A stretch of DNA of 56,802 bases from Roseobacter weihaiensis. GTDB lineage: Bacteria > Pseudomonadota > Alphaproteobacteria > Rhodobacterales > Rhodobacteraceae. A program made the translations under genes and the position numbers. The first letter of the stretch is position 1, and every line of letters starts with the position of its first letter. Shown here in pieces: positions 35,314 through 44,728 of this stretch. The stretch covers positions 1-56,802 of the forward strand of contig NZ_JACNMO010000031.1 of the NCBI RefSeq assembly GCF_020622345.1. Reading direction: 5' to 3'. The notes below the pieces were generated by a model. That model searched no databases. It had not been told where the DNA came from and was given only the letters and a program-made list of their open reading frames with translations.

Positions 35314-36077
35314 CGCCCTCGCTTGACCCCGCTTTTCTGAAAGCGCCCCTTGCCCATCGCGCCTTGCACGATGTGCGTGATGGGCGGCCCGAAAACAGCC
35401 GGGCCGCGATCCGGGCCGCGATTGCTGCAGGCTACGGGATAGAGATTGATGTGCAGGTCAGCGCAGATGGGCAGGCAATGGTGTTTCACGACTACGATCT
35501 GGCGCGGCTTACCCCTGCGGAGGGCCCTGTACAGGGCCGCTCTGCCAAAGCGCTGGCGAATATCCAATTGCGCGGCGGAGACGAGGGGGTGCCGGGCCTT
35601 CCCGAGGTGCTCGACCTGGTGGCAGGCCAGGTCCCGCTGCTGGTGGAGATCAAGGATCAGGATGGGGCCATGGGTCCGGCCATCGGCCCGCTCGAAGCAA
35701 GCGTTGCGGCAGCGCTGACCCCGTACCGGGGTGCTGTGGCGGTGATGTCCTTCAACCCCCACTCCGTGATGGAAATGGCCAGACTGGCTCCGACGGTCGC
35801 CCGTGGTCTCGTCACCGCTGCCTATGACCCGCAAAAGGTGCGCCTGCCAGATGCTGTCTGCGATCAGCTGCGTATGATCCCCGACTACGACCGTGCCGGG
35901 TGCAGCTTCATCAGCCATGAGGTCTCGGATCTGTCGCGGCCTCGGGTCGCCGAGCTGAAGGCGCAGGGAGCCCACATCCTGTGCTGGACCGTCAAATCGC
36001 CGCAACAAGAGGCAGAAGCCCGGACAATTGCGGATAATGTCACGTTCGAGCAGTATCTTGCTGCGGTTCCGGCTTGA
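35310..36077 (+). CDS. glycerophosphodiester phosphodiesterase
   Basis: This GDPD-family TIM-barrel enzyme of 255 residues cleaves glycerophosphodiesters to glycerol-3-phosphate and an alcohol. It has HRALHDVRDGRPENS with the catalytic histidine and Glu-Asn pair, EIDVQVSADGQAMVFHDYDL with metal ligands and second His, and LLVEIKDQDG. There is no signal peptide, so it is cytosolic (UgpQ-like). The start overlaps the ridA stop (ATGA). Confidence 0.92.
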   Translation: MTPSLDPAFLKAPLAHRALHDVRDGRPENSRAAIRAAIAAGYGIEIDVQVSADGQAMVFHDYDLARLTPAEGPVQGRSAKALANIQLRGGDEGVPGLPEVLDLVAGQVPLLVEIKDQDGAMGPAIGPLEASVAAALTPYRGAVAVMSFNPHSVMEMARLAPTVARGLVTAAYDPQKVRLPDAVCDQLRMIPDYDRAGCSFISHEVSDLSRPRVAELKAQGAHILCWTVKSPQQEAEARTIADNVTFEQYLAAVPA

Positions 36078-36108
36078 TCCCCCAGCACCCCGCCACAAGT
36101 AGCCTTTC

Positions 36109-37314
36109 ATGAGCGAAGAGACGAACATGCAAGAACATGAAGTGGAAATCCGCGTGGTATCGTCCTTGCGGGATATCGACGCTGTGTCCTGGGACGCCTG
36201 CGCCTGCCCTGAGGCAACAGGTGGTGCGCGCGCCAACGATCCTTTCACCACCCATCGTTTTCTCAGCGCCCTGGAAAAGAGCGGGTCCGTTGGCACGGGC
36301 ACCGGATGGCAGCCCCAGTATCTGACGGCACGCATCGGGGGTGATCTGATCGGCGTGGCCCCGATGTATGTCAAATCGCACAGCCAGGGCGAATATATCT
36401 TTGACCACAACTGGGCCCATGCCTTTGAACGCGCGGGCGGGCGATATTATCCCAAACTGCAAATCGCGGTGCCGCACACGCCTGCAACCGGACGCCGGTT
36501 TCTGGTCAGGCCGGGTTTTGAGGAAACGGGGACCGCCGCCTTGGCGCAGGGGGCGGTGCAGCTTGCCTCAAACAATCGCGTCTCCTCGCTGCATGTGACG
36601 TTTTGCACCCAAGAGGAAGCGCACTGCGGTGAGGCGTTGGGCCTCTTGCTGCGCAAGACCCAACAGTTTCACTGGCTCAACAACGGCTACGAGCATTTCG
36701 GTGATTTCCTGAACAGCCTGAGTTCGCGCAAACGCAAGAACATGCGCAAGGAGCGCGCGGCGGCGCAGGGTTTTGGCGGCACCATTCAGACCTTTTCCGG
36801 GGATGCGCTGCAACCCGAGCACTGGGATGCGTTTTGGACATTTTATCAGGACACCGGCGCGCGCAAATGGGGCACGCCCTACCTTACGCGGGCCTTTTTC
36901 GATATCGCCCAGGACACGCTGCGCGAGGACATGGCGCTGGTGCTGGCGGAACGCGAGGGGCGCTGGGTCGCGGGGGCTTTGAACTTCATCGGGGCCGAAA
37001 CGCTTTATGGCCGGTACTGGGGCTGCAGTGAACATCATCCGTTTTTACACTTTGAACTTTGCTATTATCAGGCCATTGATATTGCGATCGCGCGGGGCCT
37101 GGCCCGTGTCGAAGCCGGCGCGCAGGGAGAACATAAGCTGGCTCGCGGATACTTGCCGACGCCAACTTGGTCATTGCATTGGATTGCAGACCGGGGTTTT
37201 AGAGATGCCATCGCCAGCTATCTGCGCGCCGAACGTGAAGCAGTAGAAGAAGAGATTGACGTGCTGACGGACTATGGTCCTTTTAGGCGCGTCGAGGTGG
37301 AGGAACAACAATGA
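36109..37314 (+). CDS. FemAB-like/GNAT protein (PF04339, DUF482)
   Basis: This 401-residue protein belongs to the group annotated as peptidogalycan biosynthesis or DUF482. Characteristic segments are [19 protein letters not shown], then [16 protein letters not shown] and [19 protein letters not shown], and [15 protein letters not shown]. The fold is a double GNAT/FemAB domain that may transfer an acyl or aminoacyl group, but the substrate is not known. A start at 36127 (Met7) is also possible. It ends with a four-base overlap with the phhB-like gene. Confidence 0.85.
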   Translation: MSEETNMQEHEVEIRVVSSLRDIDAVSWDACACPEATGGARANDPFTTHRFLSALEKSGSVGTGTGWQPQYLTARIGGDLIGVAPMYVKSHSQGEYIFDHNWAHAFERAGGRYYPKLQIAVPHTPATGRRFLVRPGFEETGTAALAQGAVQLASNNRVSSLHVTFCTQEEAHCGEALGLLLRKTQQFHWLNNGYEHFGDFLNSLSSRKRKNMRKERAAAQGFGGTIQTFSGDALQPEHWDAFWTFYQDTGARKWGTPYLTRAFFDIAQDTLREDMALVLAEREGRWVAGALNFIGAETLYGRYWGCSEHHPFLHFELCYYQAIDIAIARGLARVEAGAQGEHKLARGYLPTPTWSLHWIADRGFRDAIASYLRAEREAVEEEIDVLTDYGPFRRVEVEEQQ

Positions 37315-37610
37315 CCGAAAAGCTGAGCACTGAAACCCGTGGCCCCTTGCTGGAACCGCTTTTTGCAGACGGATGGGAAATGGTCGAAGACCGGGATGCG
37401 ATTGTAAAGACTTTCGTCTTCGACAACTTCGTGGAGGCCTTTGGATGGATGACCCGCGTGGCCATCTGGGCCGAGAAATGGAACCACCACCCTGAGTGGG
37501 ACAACGTTTACAAGACCGTGAAAGTCGTTCTGACGACACATGATGTGGGCGGGCTGAGCACGCTGGATGCGAAACTGGCCCGCAAGATGGACAGCTTGGC
37601 TGGGTCGTAG
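37311..37610 (+). CDS. phhB: 4a-hydroxytetrahydrobiopterin dehydratase
   Basis: This pterin-4a-carbinolamine dehydratase of 99 residues regenerates the pterin cofactor of aromatic amino acid hydroxylases. The motif [22 protein letters not shown] contains the catalytic histidines and the C-terminal [10 protein letters not shown] is typical. No phenylalanine hydroxylase is nearby, so it may serve another role, for example in molybdopterin or folate metabolism as suggested for such orphans. It is coupled to genes on both sides. Confidence 0.92.
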   Translation: MTEKLSTETRGPLLEPLFADGWEMVEDRDAIVKTFVFDNFVEAFGWMTRVAIWAEKWNHHPEWDNVYKTVKVVLTTHDVGGLSTLDAKLARKMDSLAGS

Positions 37611-38456
37611 ATGCAGGACCTCCTTCAAATCGAAATCTGGCAGGGCAAAACCGTTGCGGATGTTCTGACACTTGATTTTCTGATTTCGGCTGCGGGATCG
37701 GTCTTTGCGGCGGCCGGTATTCTTGTTCTTGGCTGGATCATTTCCGCATGGTTGCAGGGCCGGATACGCGCGCTTGGCCGCAAGCACAAAAACCTCGACG
37801 ACATGCTCTTTGACTTTCTGTCAGCGGTTGTACGTTATGTTGTTCTGGGATTTGCCTTTCTCTTTGTTCTGAACACCTTCGGGGTGCAGACCACATCTGT
37901 TGTGGCGGTCATCGGTGCGGCGGGTCTGGCCATTGGTCTGGCGCTGCAGGGCACCTTGTCGAATATCGCTGCGGGGGTGATGCTGATCCTCTTTCGCCCG
38001 ATCAAGCTGGGGGATTTCGTCGATGTCGGCGGCAAGATGGGCACGGTGAATTCCATCACGCTGAATTTCACCGAACTGGCAGATCTGAGCAACGCGCAGG
38101 TCATCATCCCCAACGCCGAAGTCTGGGGGAATGTCATCACCAACTATTCCGCCAATCCGACGCGACGCGCCGAATGGACCTTTGGCGTGGGCTACGGGGT
38201 CAACCTCGCCGCTGCCGAGAAGATCATCCGCGAGACGATCATGGCTGATCCCCGCTCCAAGAGCGACCCCGAACCCTTTGTCCAGGTGAACAACCTCGGC
38301 GACAGCTCGGTGGATTTTCTGGTGCGGGTCTGGGTCGAGGCCGGTGAATACTTCGTCTACCAGGCGGATATGAAGCGCAAGGTCAAAGAGGCGCTGGATG
38401 CGGGCGGTATCGACATTCCGTTTCCCACCACAACCATTGTCCAGGCCACGGCCTAG
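37611..38456 (+). CDS. mscS: mechanosensitive ion channel, MscS type
   Basis: This small-conductance mechanosensitive channel of 281 residues, close to MscS, has three membrane segments. The pore helix GAAGLAIGLALQGTLSNIAAGVML carries the Gly/Ala pattern of the family. The beta domain starts with FRPIKLGDFVDVGG, and the cytoplasmic cage domain follows. The ATG comes directly after the phhB stop. It closes the ridA-to-mscS run and is followed by a strong terminator. Confidence 0.95.
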   Translation: MQDLLQIEIWQGKTVADVLTLDFLISAAGSVFAAAGILVLGWIISAWLQGRIRALGRKHKNLDDMLFDFLSAVVRYVVLGFAFLFVLNTFGVQTTSVVAVIGAAGLAIGLALQGTLSNIAAGVMLILFRPIKLGDFVDVGGKMGTVNSITLNFTELADLSNAQVIIPNAEVWGNVITNYSANPTRRAEWTFGVGYGVNLAAAEKIIRETIMADPRSKSDPEPFVQVNNLGDSSVDFLVRVWVEAGEYFVYQADMKRKVKEALDAGGIDIPFPTTTIVQATA

Positions 38457-38473
38457 GCGCTCCCGGGATCACA

Positions 38474-38506
38474 AAGGCCCGGTCGCAGAACGCGCCGGGC
38501 CTTTTG
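38474..38506. terminator. bidirectional terminator between mscS and peroxiredoxin
   Basis: AAGGCCCGG (38474-38482) pairs with CCGGGCCTT (38495-38503) and is followed by TTG on the plus strand, with AAA on the other side giving a short T-run on the minus strand. It lies between the convergent mscS and peroxiredoxin genes and can serve both. Confidence 0.85.
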
Positions 38507-38523
38507 TCAGATTTGAGCAGGCA

Positions 38524-39012
38524 TCACATATTCGCCAGCAGCGCCTCTCCGGCGGAGACCTCGCAGGCACCGGGGCTTTCCTCTTCCTGCAGAAGCGTGA
38601 CCTTGCCATCCTCAACCAGCATTGCATAGCGCTTGGACCGATCCGTCAGGCCCGCGGGTGGGGCGCTGAATTCCATCCCAAGCGCCTTGGTAAAGGCGCT
38701 GTCGGCGTCACCCAGCATGGTGATGCCCGCCGCCGTGGCCCCCGTGGCCTCGCCCCAGGCTTGCATCACGAAGGGGTCATTGACGGACACGCAGATGATC
38801 TCGTCGACGCCCTTGGCGTCAAACTGATCCTTGGTCCGCACAAAGCTGGGCACATGGGCGGAATGGCAGGTGGGCGTGTAGGCCCCGGGCACGGCAAAGA
38901 TCACAACCTTGCGGCCTTTGGTTTTGTCTGTGATCGACACCGGTGCCGGGCCTTCCGCGCCCATTGCAACCAGGGTCGCTTCGGGGAGCTGGTCGCCTTG
39001 TGAAATCGTCAT
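38524..39012 (-). CDS. peroxiredoxin, Prx5-like
   Basis: This thiol peroxidase of the Prx5 (AhpE/PrxQ-like redoxin) subfamily has 162 residues. The peroxidatic cysteine lies in PGAYTPTCHSAHVPSF, the hallmark of the group. Later segments ISVNDPFVMQAWG-like text and KALGMEFSAPPAGLTDRSKRYAMLVEDG match. Such enzymes commonly use glutathione or glutaredoxin. The start at 39012 gives the usual length and has AGAAAGG upstream. It is divergent from the ferredoxin reductase gene across 96 bases. Confidence 0.93.
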   Translation of the reverse strand: MTISQGDQLPEATLVAMGAEGPAPVSITDKTKGRKVVIFAVPGAYTPTCHSAHVPSFVRTKDQFDAKGVDEIICVSVNDPFVMQAWGEATGATAAGITMLGDADSAFTKALGMEFSAPPAGLTDRSKRYAMLVEDGKVTLLQEEESPGACEVSAGEALLANM

Positions 39013-39108
39013 GTGCTGGGCCTTTCTTTTAATTGCGTTTGGTCTTGGCAGAGATATAGGGTGCGGTCTTGGAACAAACCACCATTTTCCAGCCGGGAGT
39101 GAACAAGA

Positions 39109-40317
39109 ATGGGCCATGTGATCGTCGTGGGCGCAGGGCAGGCCGGAGCGTCCTGCGTGGCGAGATTGCGCAACGGCGGATTTGACGGGGCCGTCACGCT
39201 GATCGGGGCGGAGCCGGTGGCCCCTTACCAACGTCCGCCCTTGTCCAAAACCTACCTGATGGGCGACATGACGCTGGAGCGGTTGTTTCTGCGCCCTGAA
39301 AGCTTTTATGCGGAAAACGATATCACCCTGCGTACCGATCTGCGTGTTGAGGCTATCGATCCTGCCGCCCGGACGATTACGGCAGCGGGGGAGACGCTGC
39401 GCTACAGTGATCTGGTGCTGACCACGGGGTCTGCCCCGCGCCGTCTGCCCGCCGCCATGGGGGGCGATCTAAAGGGTGTGTTTCTGGTGCGTGATCTGGG
39501 CGATGCGGACGCGATGGCGCCGCTCTTTCGAAAAGGCGCGCGTGTGCTGGTCGTGGGGGGCGGCTATATCGGTCTTGAGGCCGCAGCCGTGGCGGCCAAA
39601 CAGGGCCTGCGGGTCACCGTGGTCGAGATGGCAGACCGCATCCTGCAACGCGTCGCGGCCCCGCAGACCAGCGACTATTTCCGGGCGCTGCACAAGGCGC
39701 ACGGGGTCGATCTGCGCGAAGGGGTGGGTCTCGATCACCTTGTGGGCGAGGGTATGGTCACGGGTGCAAAGCTGAGCGATGGATCAGAGCTCGATCTGGA
39801 TTTCGTGATCGTGGGCGTGGGTATCGCACCCGCCACGGGGCTGGCGGAGGCGGCGGGTCTGGTGATTGACAATGGCATTGCAACCGATGCCCAGGGCCGC
39901 ACATCCGATCCACACATCTGGGCCGCGGGCGATTGTGCGTCCTTTCCCCACCAGGGCGCGCGCATCCGTCTGGAAAGCGTCCCCAACGCGATTGATCAGG
40001 CTGAAACGGTCGCGGACAACATTATGGGCGCCGGGCAGGAGTATGTCGCCAAACCGTGGTTCTGGTCCGATCAGTATGACGTCAAGCTGCAGATCGCGGG
40101 CCTGAACACCGGCTACACGCGGGTCGTCAGCCGCGTGGGGCAGGGGCAGACGGCGTCTTTCTGGTATTACCGCGAGGCTGAATTGCTGGCGGTGGATGCG
40201 ATGAACGATCCGCGCGCCTATATGGTCGGCAAACGGCTGATCGAGGCCGGTAAAACAGCAGACCCCGAGATTGTCGCCGATCCGGAGGCTGATCTGAAGC
40301 CGCTGCTTCGGTCATGA
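39109..40317 (+). CDS. FAD-dependent ferredoxin reductase-like oxidoreductase
   Basis: This two-dinucleotide-binding flavoprotein of 402 residues is of the putidaredoxin/rhodocoxin reductase family, which hands electrons from NAD(P)H to ferredoxins of P450 or dioxygenase systems. The FAD motif VVGAGQAGASCVARLR, the YQRPPLSKTYL signature, NAD-binding VVGGGYIGLEAAAVA and WAAGDCASFP are visible. No ferredoxin or P450 gene is next to it, so its partner lies elsewhere. It overlaps rsmD by four bases. Confidence 0.9.
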   Translation: MGHVIVVGAGQAGASCVARLRNGGFDGAVTLIGAEPVAPYQRPPLSKTYLMGDMTLERLFLRPESFYAENDITLRTDLRVEAIDPAARTITAAGETLRYSDLVLTTGSAPRRLPAAMGGDLKGVFLVRDLGDADAMAPLFRKGARVLVVGGGYIGLEAAAVAAKQGLRVTVVEMADRILQRVAAPQTSDYFRALHKAHGVDLREGVGLDHLVGEGMVTGAKLSDGSELDLDFVIVGVGIAPATGLAEAAGLVIDNGIATDAQGRTSDPHIWAAGDCASFPHQGARIRLESVPNAIDQAETVADNIMGAGQEYVAKPWFWSDQYDVKLQIAGLNTGYTRVVSRVGQGQTASFWYYREAELLAVDAMNDPRAYMVGKRLIEAGKTADPEIVADPEADLKPLLRS

Positions 40318-40871
40318 GGATCATTGCGGGCCGGTACCGCAGTGTAGCGCTCGCCAGTGTTGGTAAGGGCGATGTCGGCGCGCATCTTCGGCCCACAACA
40401 GACCGGGTGCGCGAGAGTCTGTTCAACGTGCTTGCACATCAGGATGTTCTGACCGGCGCGCGGGTGCTCGATCTCTTTGCCGGGACCGGCGCGCTGGGGC
40501 TGGAGGCGCTGTCGCGCGGGGCGGAACATGTGACGTTTGTCGATGACGGGCGTGTGGCGGGGCGGCTGATACGTGAGAATATCGCCAAGCTGCGCGCGCA
40601 GGAGGTCACGCGGCTGCTGGCGCGTGATGCGCGTCACCTGCCGGTTTGCGAGGCCGCGCCCTGCACGCTGGTGTTCATCGACCCTCCCTATGGCAAGGGC
40701 CTTGGTGCGACGGCACTTGCGGTCGCAGAGGCAGGCGGCTGGCTGGCACAGGATGCTTTCATCGTCTGGGAGGAAGCAGCCCCAATGCCTGTGCCTGAGG
40801 GCTACACGTTGGTCGACCGGCGCAAGTATGGCGATACCCACGTCACCTTGGTGTCGAAATTGCCGCTCTGA
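40314..40871 (+). CDS. rsmD: 16S rRNA (guanine966-N2)-methyltransferase RsmD
   Basis: This SAM-dependent methyltransferase of 185 residues modifies G966 of 16S rRNA. It shows MRIIAGRYR, RPTTDRVRESLFNVL, the SAM-binding DLFAGTGALGLEALSRGA and the catalytic DPPYGKG. It is coupled to the upstream oxidoreductase. The 187 bases between its stop and the convergent map gene contain only a doubtful 61-codon frame. Confidence 0.95.
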   Translation: MRIIAGRYRSVALASVGKGDVGAHLRPTTDRVRESLFNVLAHQDVLTGARVLDLFAGTGALGLEALSRGAEHVTFVDDGRVAGRLIRENIAKLRAQEVTRLLARDARHLPVCEAAPCTLVFIDPPYGKGLGATALAVAEAGGWLAQDAFIVWEEAAPMPVPEGYTLVDRRKYGDTHVTLVSKLPL

Positions 40872-41058
40872 TGTGATAGAATCACGGTATGATCGCTACA
40901 GCATTCGCCCAGTTCTGGACCTTGCCACCCTGCGAAAAGAGCACGCCGGCGCCACCCAGAAAGGGCCGCGGCACCCTTTTCATTGGCGACGCGGTACAGC
41001 CCTGGGGACAAGAGACGTTGCTTTTGGCACTCCTGCGTCGCGATGCCGCGAAAGACGA

Positions 41059-41889
41059 TCAGTCTGTGCGGTAGGTCGGTTGGAACTTACCCCCCGGTGA
41101 CAGGGTAAAGATGTCTGCCCCGTCTGCCGTTACACCAATCGAATGCTCAAACTGCGCCGAGAGGGATTTGTCGCGGGTCACGGCCGTCCAGTCGTCGGCC
41201 AGTGTTTTGGTCTCGGGGCGGCCCAGATTGACCATCGGCTCAATGGTAAAGAACATCCCCTCTTCCAGCACAGCCCCGGTACCGCGTCGGCCATAGTGCA
41301 GCACGTTAGGAGGTGCATGAAACACCCGACCCAGCCCGTGGCCGCAGAAATCCCGAACCACGGACATCCGGTGACTTTCGACATAGGATTGGATCGCGTA
41401 GCCGATGTCGCCAAAGGTATTGCCCGGCTTGACCGCCTCAATGCCCAGCATCAGCGCGTCATGGGTCACCTGGATGAGCCGCTCCGCCTTGCGTGGCAGC
41501 TTGCCCGCAACATACATGCGGCTGGTATCACCGAACCAGCCCTCCACGATCACGGTGACGTCGATGTTCAGGATGTCACCGTCTTTCAGCGTCTTGTCGC
41601 CCGGGATGCCGTGGCAGACCACGTGGTTGACCGAGATACAGCTTGCGTGTTTATAGCCCTTGTACCCGATGGTCGCAGAGGTCGCGCCCGCTTCCTCCAC
41701 AAGCTCGGTGATCCGCCTGTCGATGGCCCCGGTGGTCTGCCCGACAAAGACAATATCCGCGACATCATCAAGGATGCGTGCAGCCAAAGCACCGGCCTTG
41801 CGCATGCCGGCAAAGTCCGCAGCTTCGTAAATTCGGATACCGTCCTTGGTCTGGCGGCCTTTCAGGTCTTGGGTCACGTGGCTCTCCAT
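41059..41889 (-). CDS. map: type I methionine aminopeptidase
   Basis: This enzyme removes the initiator methionine. The protein has 276 residues. Metal ligands are visible: two Asp in NIDVTVIVEGWFGDTSRM, His in GHGLGRVFH, and Glu in FFTIEPM and QFEHSIGV. NHVVCHGIPG carries the substrate-binding His. It lies 53 bases downstream of sfsA on the same strand. Confidence 0.96.
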   Translation of the reverse strand: MESHVTQDLKGRQTKDGIRIYEAADFAGMRKAGALAARILDDVADIVFVGQTTGAIDRRITELVEEAGATSATIGYKGYKHASCISVNHVVCHGIPGDKTLKDGDILNIDVTVIVEGWFGDTSRMYVAGKLPRKAERLIQVTHDALMLGIEAVKPGNTFGDIGYAIQSYVESHRMSVVRDFCGHGLGRVFHAPPNVLHYGRRGTGAVLEEGMFFTIEPMVNLGRPETKTLADDWTAVTRDKSLSAQFEHSIGVTADGADIFTLSPGGKFQPTYRTD

Positions 41890-41942
41890 CGTGCGTGTTT
41901 CGCGGCCTTCTAACCCGCATTGCGTGTCAGGGCCAGTCGGTG

Positions 41943-42650
41943 TCAGACAGAAACCGCAAGCAGGTCTGCAACCTCAACACCTTGCGGGGTGATATTGGTG
42001 CCAAAACAATAAGTTTCAACGCCAGCCTCCCGTGCGGCGCGATATGCCGCGGCGTAAGCAGGGTCAATATCCTCTGCGAGGGTAAAGACACTGCAATCTG
42101 TTCGCTGCACCAGATAGAGCATGATGGCGCGATGCCCAAGCTCTGCCATGCGGGCCAGTTCCGTCAGGTGTTTGGCGCCGCGCGTGGTCACGCTGTCGGG
42201 AAACTCGGCCTGACCCTGCAGGCGGCTCAGTGTCACACTTTTCACCTCGATATAGGCATCCGGCATTCCGGCCTCGCTCAGCAGAAAGTCGATGCGGCTG
42301 TTTTGGCCGTATTTCACCTCGGCGCGCACAAGGCCGTAGTCCGCGAAGGTGGCGATGCTGCGGGACATCAGCGCGGTTTTCAGCGCCCGGTTGGGCAGCG
42401 AGGTATCCACGCCGGTGAAATGGCCGTTTTGATGATCCACCAACCGCCAGCCGTACTTGAGCTTCTTTTTCGGGTCGTCATTGGGTTCCAGCCAGACCCG
42501 CGTGCCGGGCGCTGCCAGTCCCATCATCGAGCCGGGGTTCGCGCAGTGCGCCGTGATCTCGGCACCTGTGCTTTCCAGCACGCAATCGGCCAGAAAGCGT
42601 TTGTAGCGGCGGGTCAGGCGGGCGGATACAAGTTCGGTTTGAAAGCGCAT
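41943..42650 (-). CDS. sfsA: SfsA family protein
   Basis: This 235-residue homologue of the sugar fermentation stimulation protein shows segments HCANPGSMMGL, RIDFLLSEAGMPDAYIEVKSVTL and FPDSVTTRGAKHLTELARM. The D-x(n)-ExK pattern fits the PD-(D/E)xK nuclease-like fold assigned to SfsA, with an OB-like N-terminal domain. A regulatory or nucleic-acid role is assumed in the literature but is not settled. Confidence 0.95.
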   Translation of the reverse strand: MRFQTELVSARLTRRYKRFLADCVLESTGAEITAHCANPGSMMGLAAPGTRVWLEPNDDPKKKLKYGWRLVDHQNGHFTGVDTSLPNRALKTALMSRSIATFADYGLVRAEVKYGQNSRIDFLLSEAGMPDAYIEVKSVTLSRLQGQAEFPDSVTTRGAKHLTELARMAELGHRAIMLYLVQRTDCSVFTLAEDIDPAYAAAYRAAREAGVETYCFGTNITPQGVEVADLLAVSV

Positions 42651-42700
42651 GATCGCAGGTCTATACCTCGGACAAAGACAGACGCAAGGAACGTTGCAGA

Positions 42701-43426
42701 ATGCCGAACCCTACCGCCGCCATGCTGGTGATTGGCGATGAAATCCTTTCCGGTCGGACGCGCGATGCCAATATGTATCACCTTGCCGGTGAATTGACCG
42801 AGGCCGGGATCGACCTGGCCGAAGTGCGCGTGGTCAGCGACCGGCCCGAAGCGATCATTTCAGCGGTTCAGGCGCTTGCGGGGACTTACGCGCATGTTTT
42901 TACCAGCGGCGGGATTGGTCCGACCCATGATGACATCACCGCAGACTGCATTGCGGCGGCCTTTGGGCGGCCCATCGACATCCGCGCAGACGCTCGCGAC
43001 CTGCTGGCGGCGCATTATGAAAAGGCGGGGATCGAACTGAACGCCGCGCGCCTGCGCATGGCCCGAATCCCCGAAGGTGCGGAGTTGATCGACAACCCGG
43101 TTTCGGTGGCCCCCGGTTTCATCCTGGAGAACGTCTATGTCATGGCGGGCGTGCCCTCTGTTTTTCGGGCCATGGTTGCTTCGGTTTTGCCGCAGCTGAC
43201 GGCCGGAGCGCCGCTGATTTCGGAAACCTTGCAGATCGACCGGGGTGAGGGCGACATCGCAGGGCCCCTCGGCGACCTGGCAGAGCAATACCCGACGCTG
43301 AGCATGGGGTCCTACCCGTTTCAAAACAAGAGCGGTAAATTCGGTGCCAACGTCGTAATCCGGGGGACGGATGGGGCTGAAGTCCGCCGCGCCATTGAGC
43401 AGCTGGCCGCAGCGTTCGAGCCATGA
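42701..43426 (+). CDS. molybdopterin-binding protein, MoaB/CinA N-terminal type
   Basis: This 241-residue single-domain relative of the CinA N-terminal half shows VIGDEILSGRTRDANM, then VFTSGGIGPTHDDITADCIAAAFG and a SVAPGFILENVYVMAGVP motif. These match the MoCF_biosynth fold used by MoaB, Mog and CinA. The C-terminal amidohydrolase domain of CinA is absent, so it may act on nucleotides (ADP-ribose-like) or bind molybdopterin. It is first in a four-gene overlapping run. Confidence 0.9.
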   Translation: MPNPTAAMLVIGDEILSGRTRDANMYHLAGELTEAGIDLAEVRVVSDRPEAIISAVQALAGTYAHVFTSGGIGPTHDDITADCIAAAFGRPIDIRADARDLLAAHYEKAGIELNAARLRMARIPEGAELIDNPVSVAPGFILENVYVMAGVPSVFRAMVASVLPQLTAGAPLISETLQIDRGEGDIAGPLGDLAEQYPTLSMGSYPFQNKSGKFGANVVIRGTDGAEVRRAIEQLAAAFEP

Positions 43427-44163
43427 CGCCAACGGCTGCCGCGCTTTATGCTGCCGTGGACGCCACATGGCCTGCGGCCCGGATGACCCATGCCGGGCCC
43501 TGGCTGCTGCGGGACGGGCAGGGTGGCGGAAAGCGTGTTTCTGCCGCCACCGCGGAGCAAGAAGTGAGCGACGCGGATATTGTTCGCGCCGAACAGGAGA
43601 TGCAGGCGATGGGGCAGCCCGCGCTATTCATGGTACGCGCGGGAGAGGCTCCGCTTGATACCGCCTTGGCCGCGCGCGGATACGAGATAATCGACCCTGT
43701 TGAGATGCTGACCTGTCCCGTGACCCGGTTGACGGATATTCCCGTGCCGCCCCTGACCACTTTCGTGATCTGGGAGCCACTGGCGATCATGGCTGACATC
43801 TGGGCCAAGGGGGGCATCGGGCCGGCCCGGCTGGAAGTGATGAAACGCGCTAAAATCAAAACAGCCGTGCTGGCCCGCTGGAACCAGAAACCGGCAGGGG
43901 TGGCCTTTGTCGCGCTGGAGGGACCGATTGCAATGGTGCATGCGGTTGAGGTCCTGCCCGCGCATCGCCGTCAGGGGGTCGCGCAATGGATCATGCGCCA
44001 AGCGGCGTTCTGGGCGAGAGACCACGGGGCAGAGACCATGGCGGTTCTTTGCACAACTGCGAACACAGCTGCTTTACAGCTTTATTCCGGCCTAGGCTTT
44101 CACCCGGCTGCGCAGTACCATTATCGACAAATTCCCGCATCCGGAGACCCGCGCGATGGCTGA
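43423..44163 (+). CDS. GNAT family N-acetyltransferase
   Basis: This 246-residue protein has its GNAT core in the C-terminal half. VAFVALEGPIAMVHAVEVLPAHRRQGVAQWIMRQAA provides the acetyl-CoA loop (HRRQGVAQ), followed by LYSGLGFHPAAQYHYRQ. The N-terminal half is less conserved and includes a hydrolase-free linker. The substrate is unknown. Its start overlaps the previous stop by four bases, and the next start lies eight bases inside it. Confidence 0.85.
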   Translation: MTPTAAALYAAVDATWPAARMTHAGPWLLRDGQGGGKRVSAATAEQEVSDADIVRAEQEMQAMGQPALFMVRAGEAPLDTALAARGYEIIDPVEMLTCPVTRLTDIPVPPLTTFVIWEPLAIMADIWAKGGIGPARLEVMKRAKIKTAVLARWNQKPAGVAFVALEGPIAMVHAVEVLPAHRRQGVAQWIMRQAAFWARDHGAETMAVLCTTANTAALQLYSGLGFHPAAQYHYRQIPASGDPRDG

Positions 44164-44728
44164 ACCCGACCTTCCGACCGCTCTTGATCTGCCCATGGTC
44201 GATCCGTTGCCGGCGGCCACGCAAAAGTACTTTGATGTCTGCCTTGAGAAACTGGGTATGGTGCCGAATGTTTTGCGGGCCTATGCGTTTGATATCGACA
44301 AGCTTGATGCGTTCACGGGCATCTACAACAACCTGATGCTGGCCCCTTCGGGCCTCAGCAAGCTGGAGCGCGAGATGATCGCGGTGGTCGTCTCATCGAT
44401 CAACAGGTGCTTTTACTGCCTCGTGGCGCATGGGGCAGCAGTGCGCGCGCTCTCGGGCGATCCCATACTGGGCGAGGCGCTGGTGATGAATTACCGCGTA
44501 GCGGATCTGGATGGTCGTCAAAGAGCGATGCTGGATTTTGCCGCCAAGATGACGACGGCCAGTGCCAAAATCGAAGAACCCGACCGCCAGGCGCTGCGGC
44601 ATGTGGGTTTCACGGATGCCGATATCTGGGACATCGCTAATGTGGCGGGCTTTTTCAACATGACCAACAGGGTGGCCAGCGCGACAGATATGCGGCCCAA
44701 TGACGACTATCACGCGCAGGCAAGATGA
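44156..44728 (+). CDS. AhpD-like peroxidase-related protein
   Basis: This 190-residue protein of the carboxymuconolactone decarboxylase/AhpD fold is of the uncharacterised peroxidase-related type. The redox motif is NRCFYCLVAHGAAVR (CxxC with His), preceded by KLEREMIAVVVSS. It could reduce peroxides with a thiol partner, which is not identified. Tight overlap on both sides indicates coupled translation. Confidence 0.88.
   Translation: MAEPDLPTALDLPMVDPLPAATQKYFDVCLEKLGMVPNVLRAYAFDIDKLDAFTGIYNNLMLAPSGLSKLEREMIAVVVSSINRCFYCLVAHGAAVRALSGDPILGEALVMNYRVADLDGRQRAMLDFAAKMTTASAKIEEPDRQALRHVGFTDADIWDIANVAGFFNMTNRVASATDMRPNDDYHAQAR

Noticed and set aside
40889-41074. 61-codon frame between rsmD and map
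   Set aside because: No RBS, overlaps the end of map and resembles no protein.
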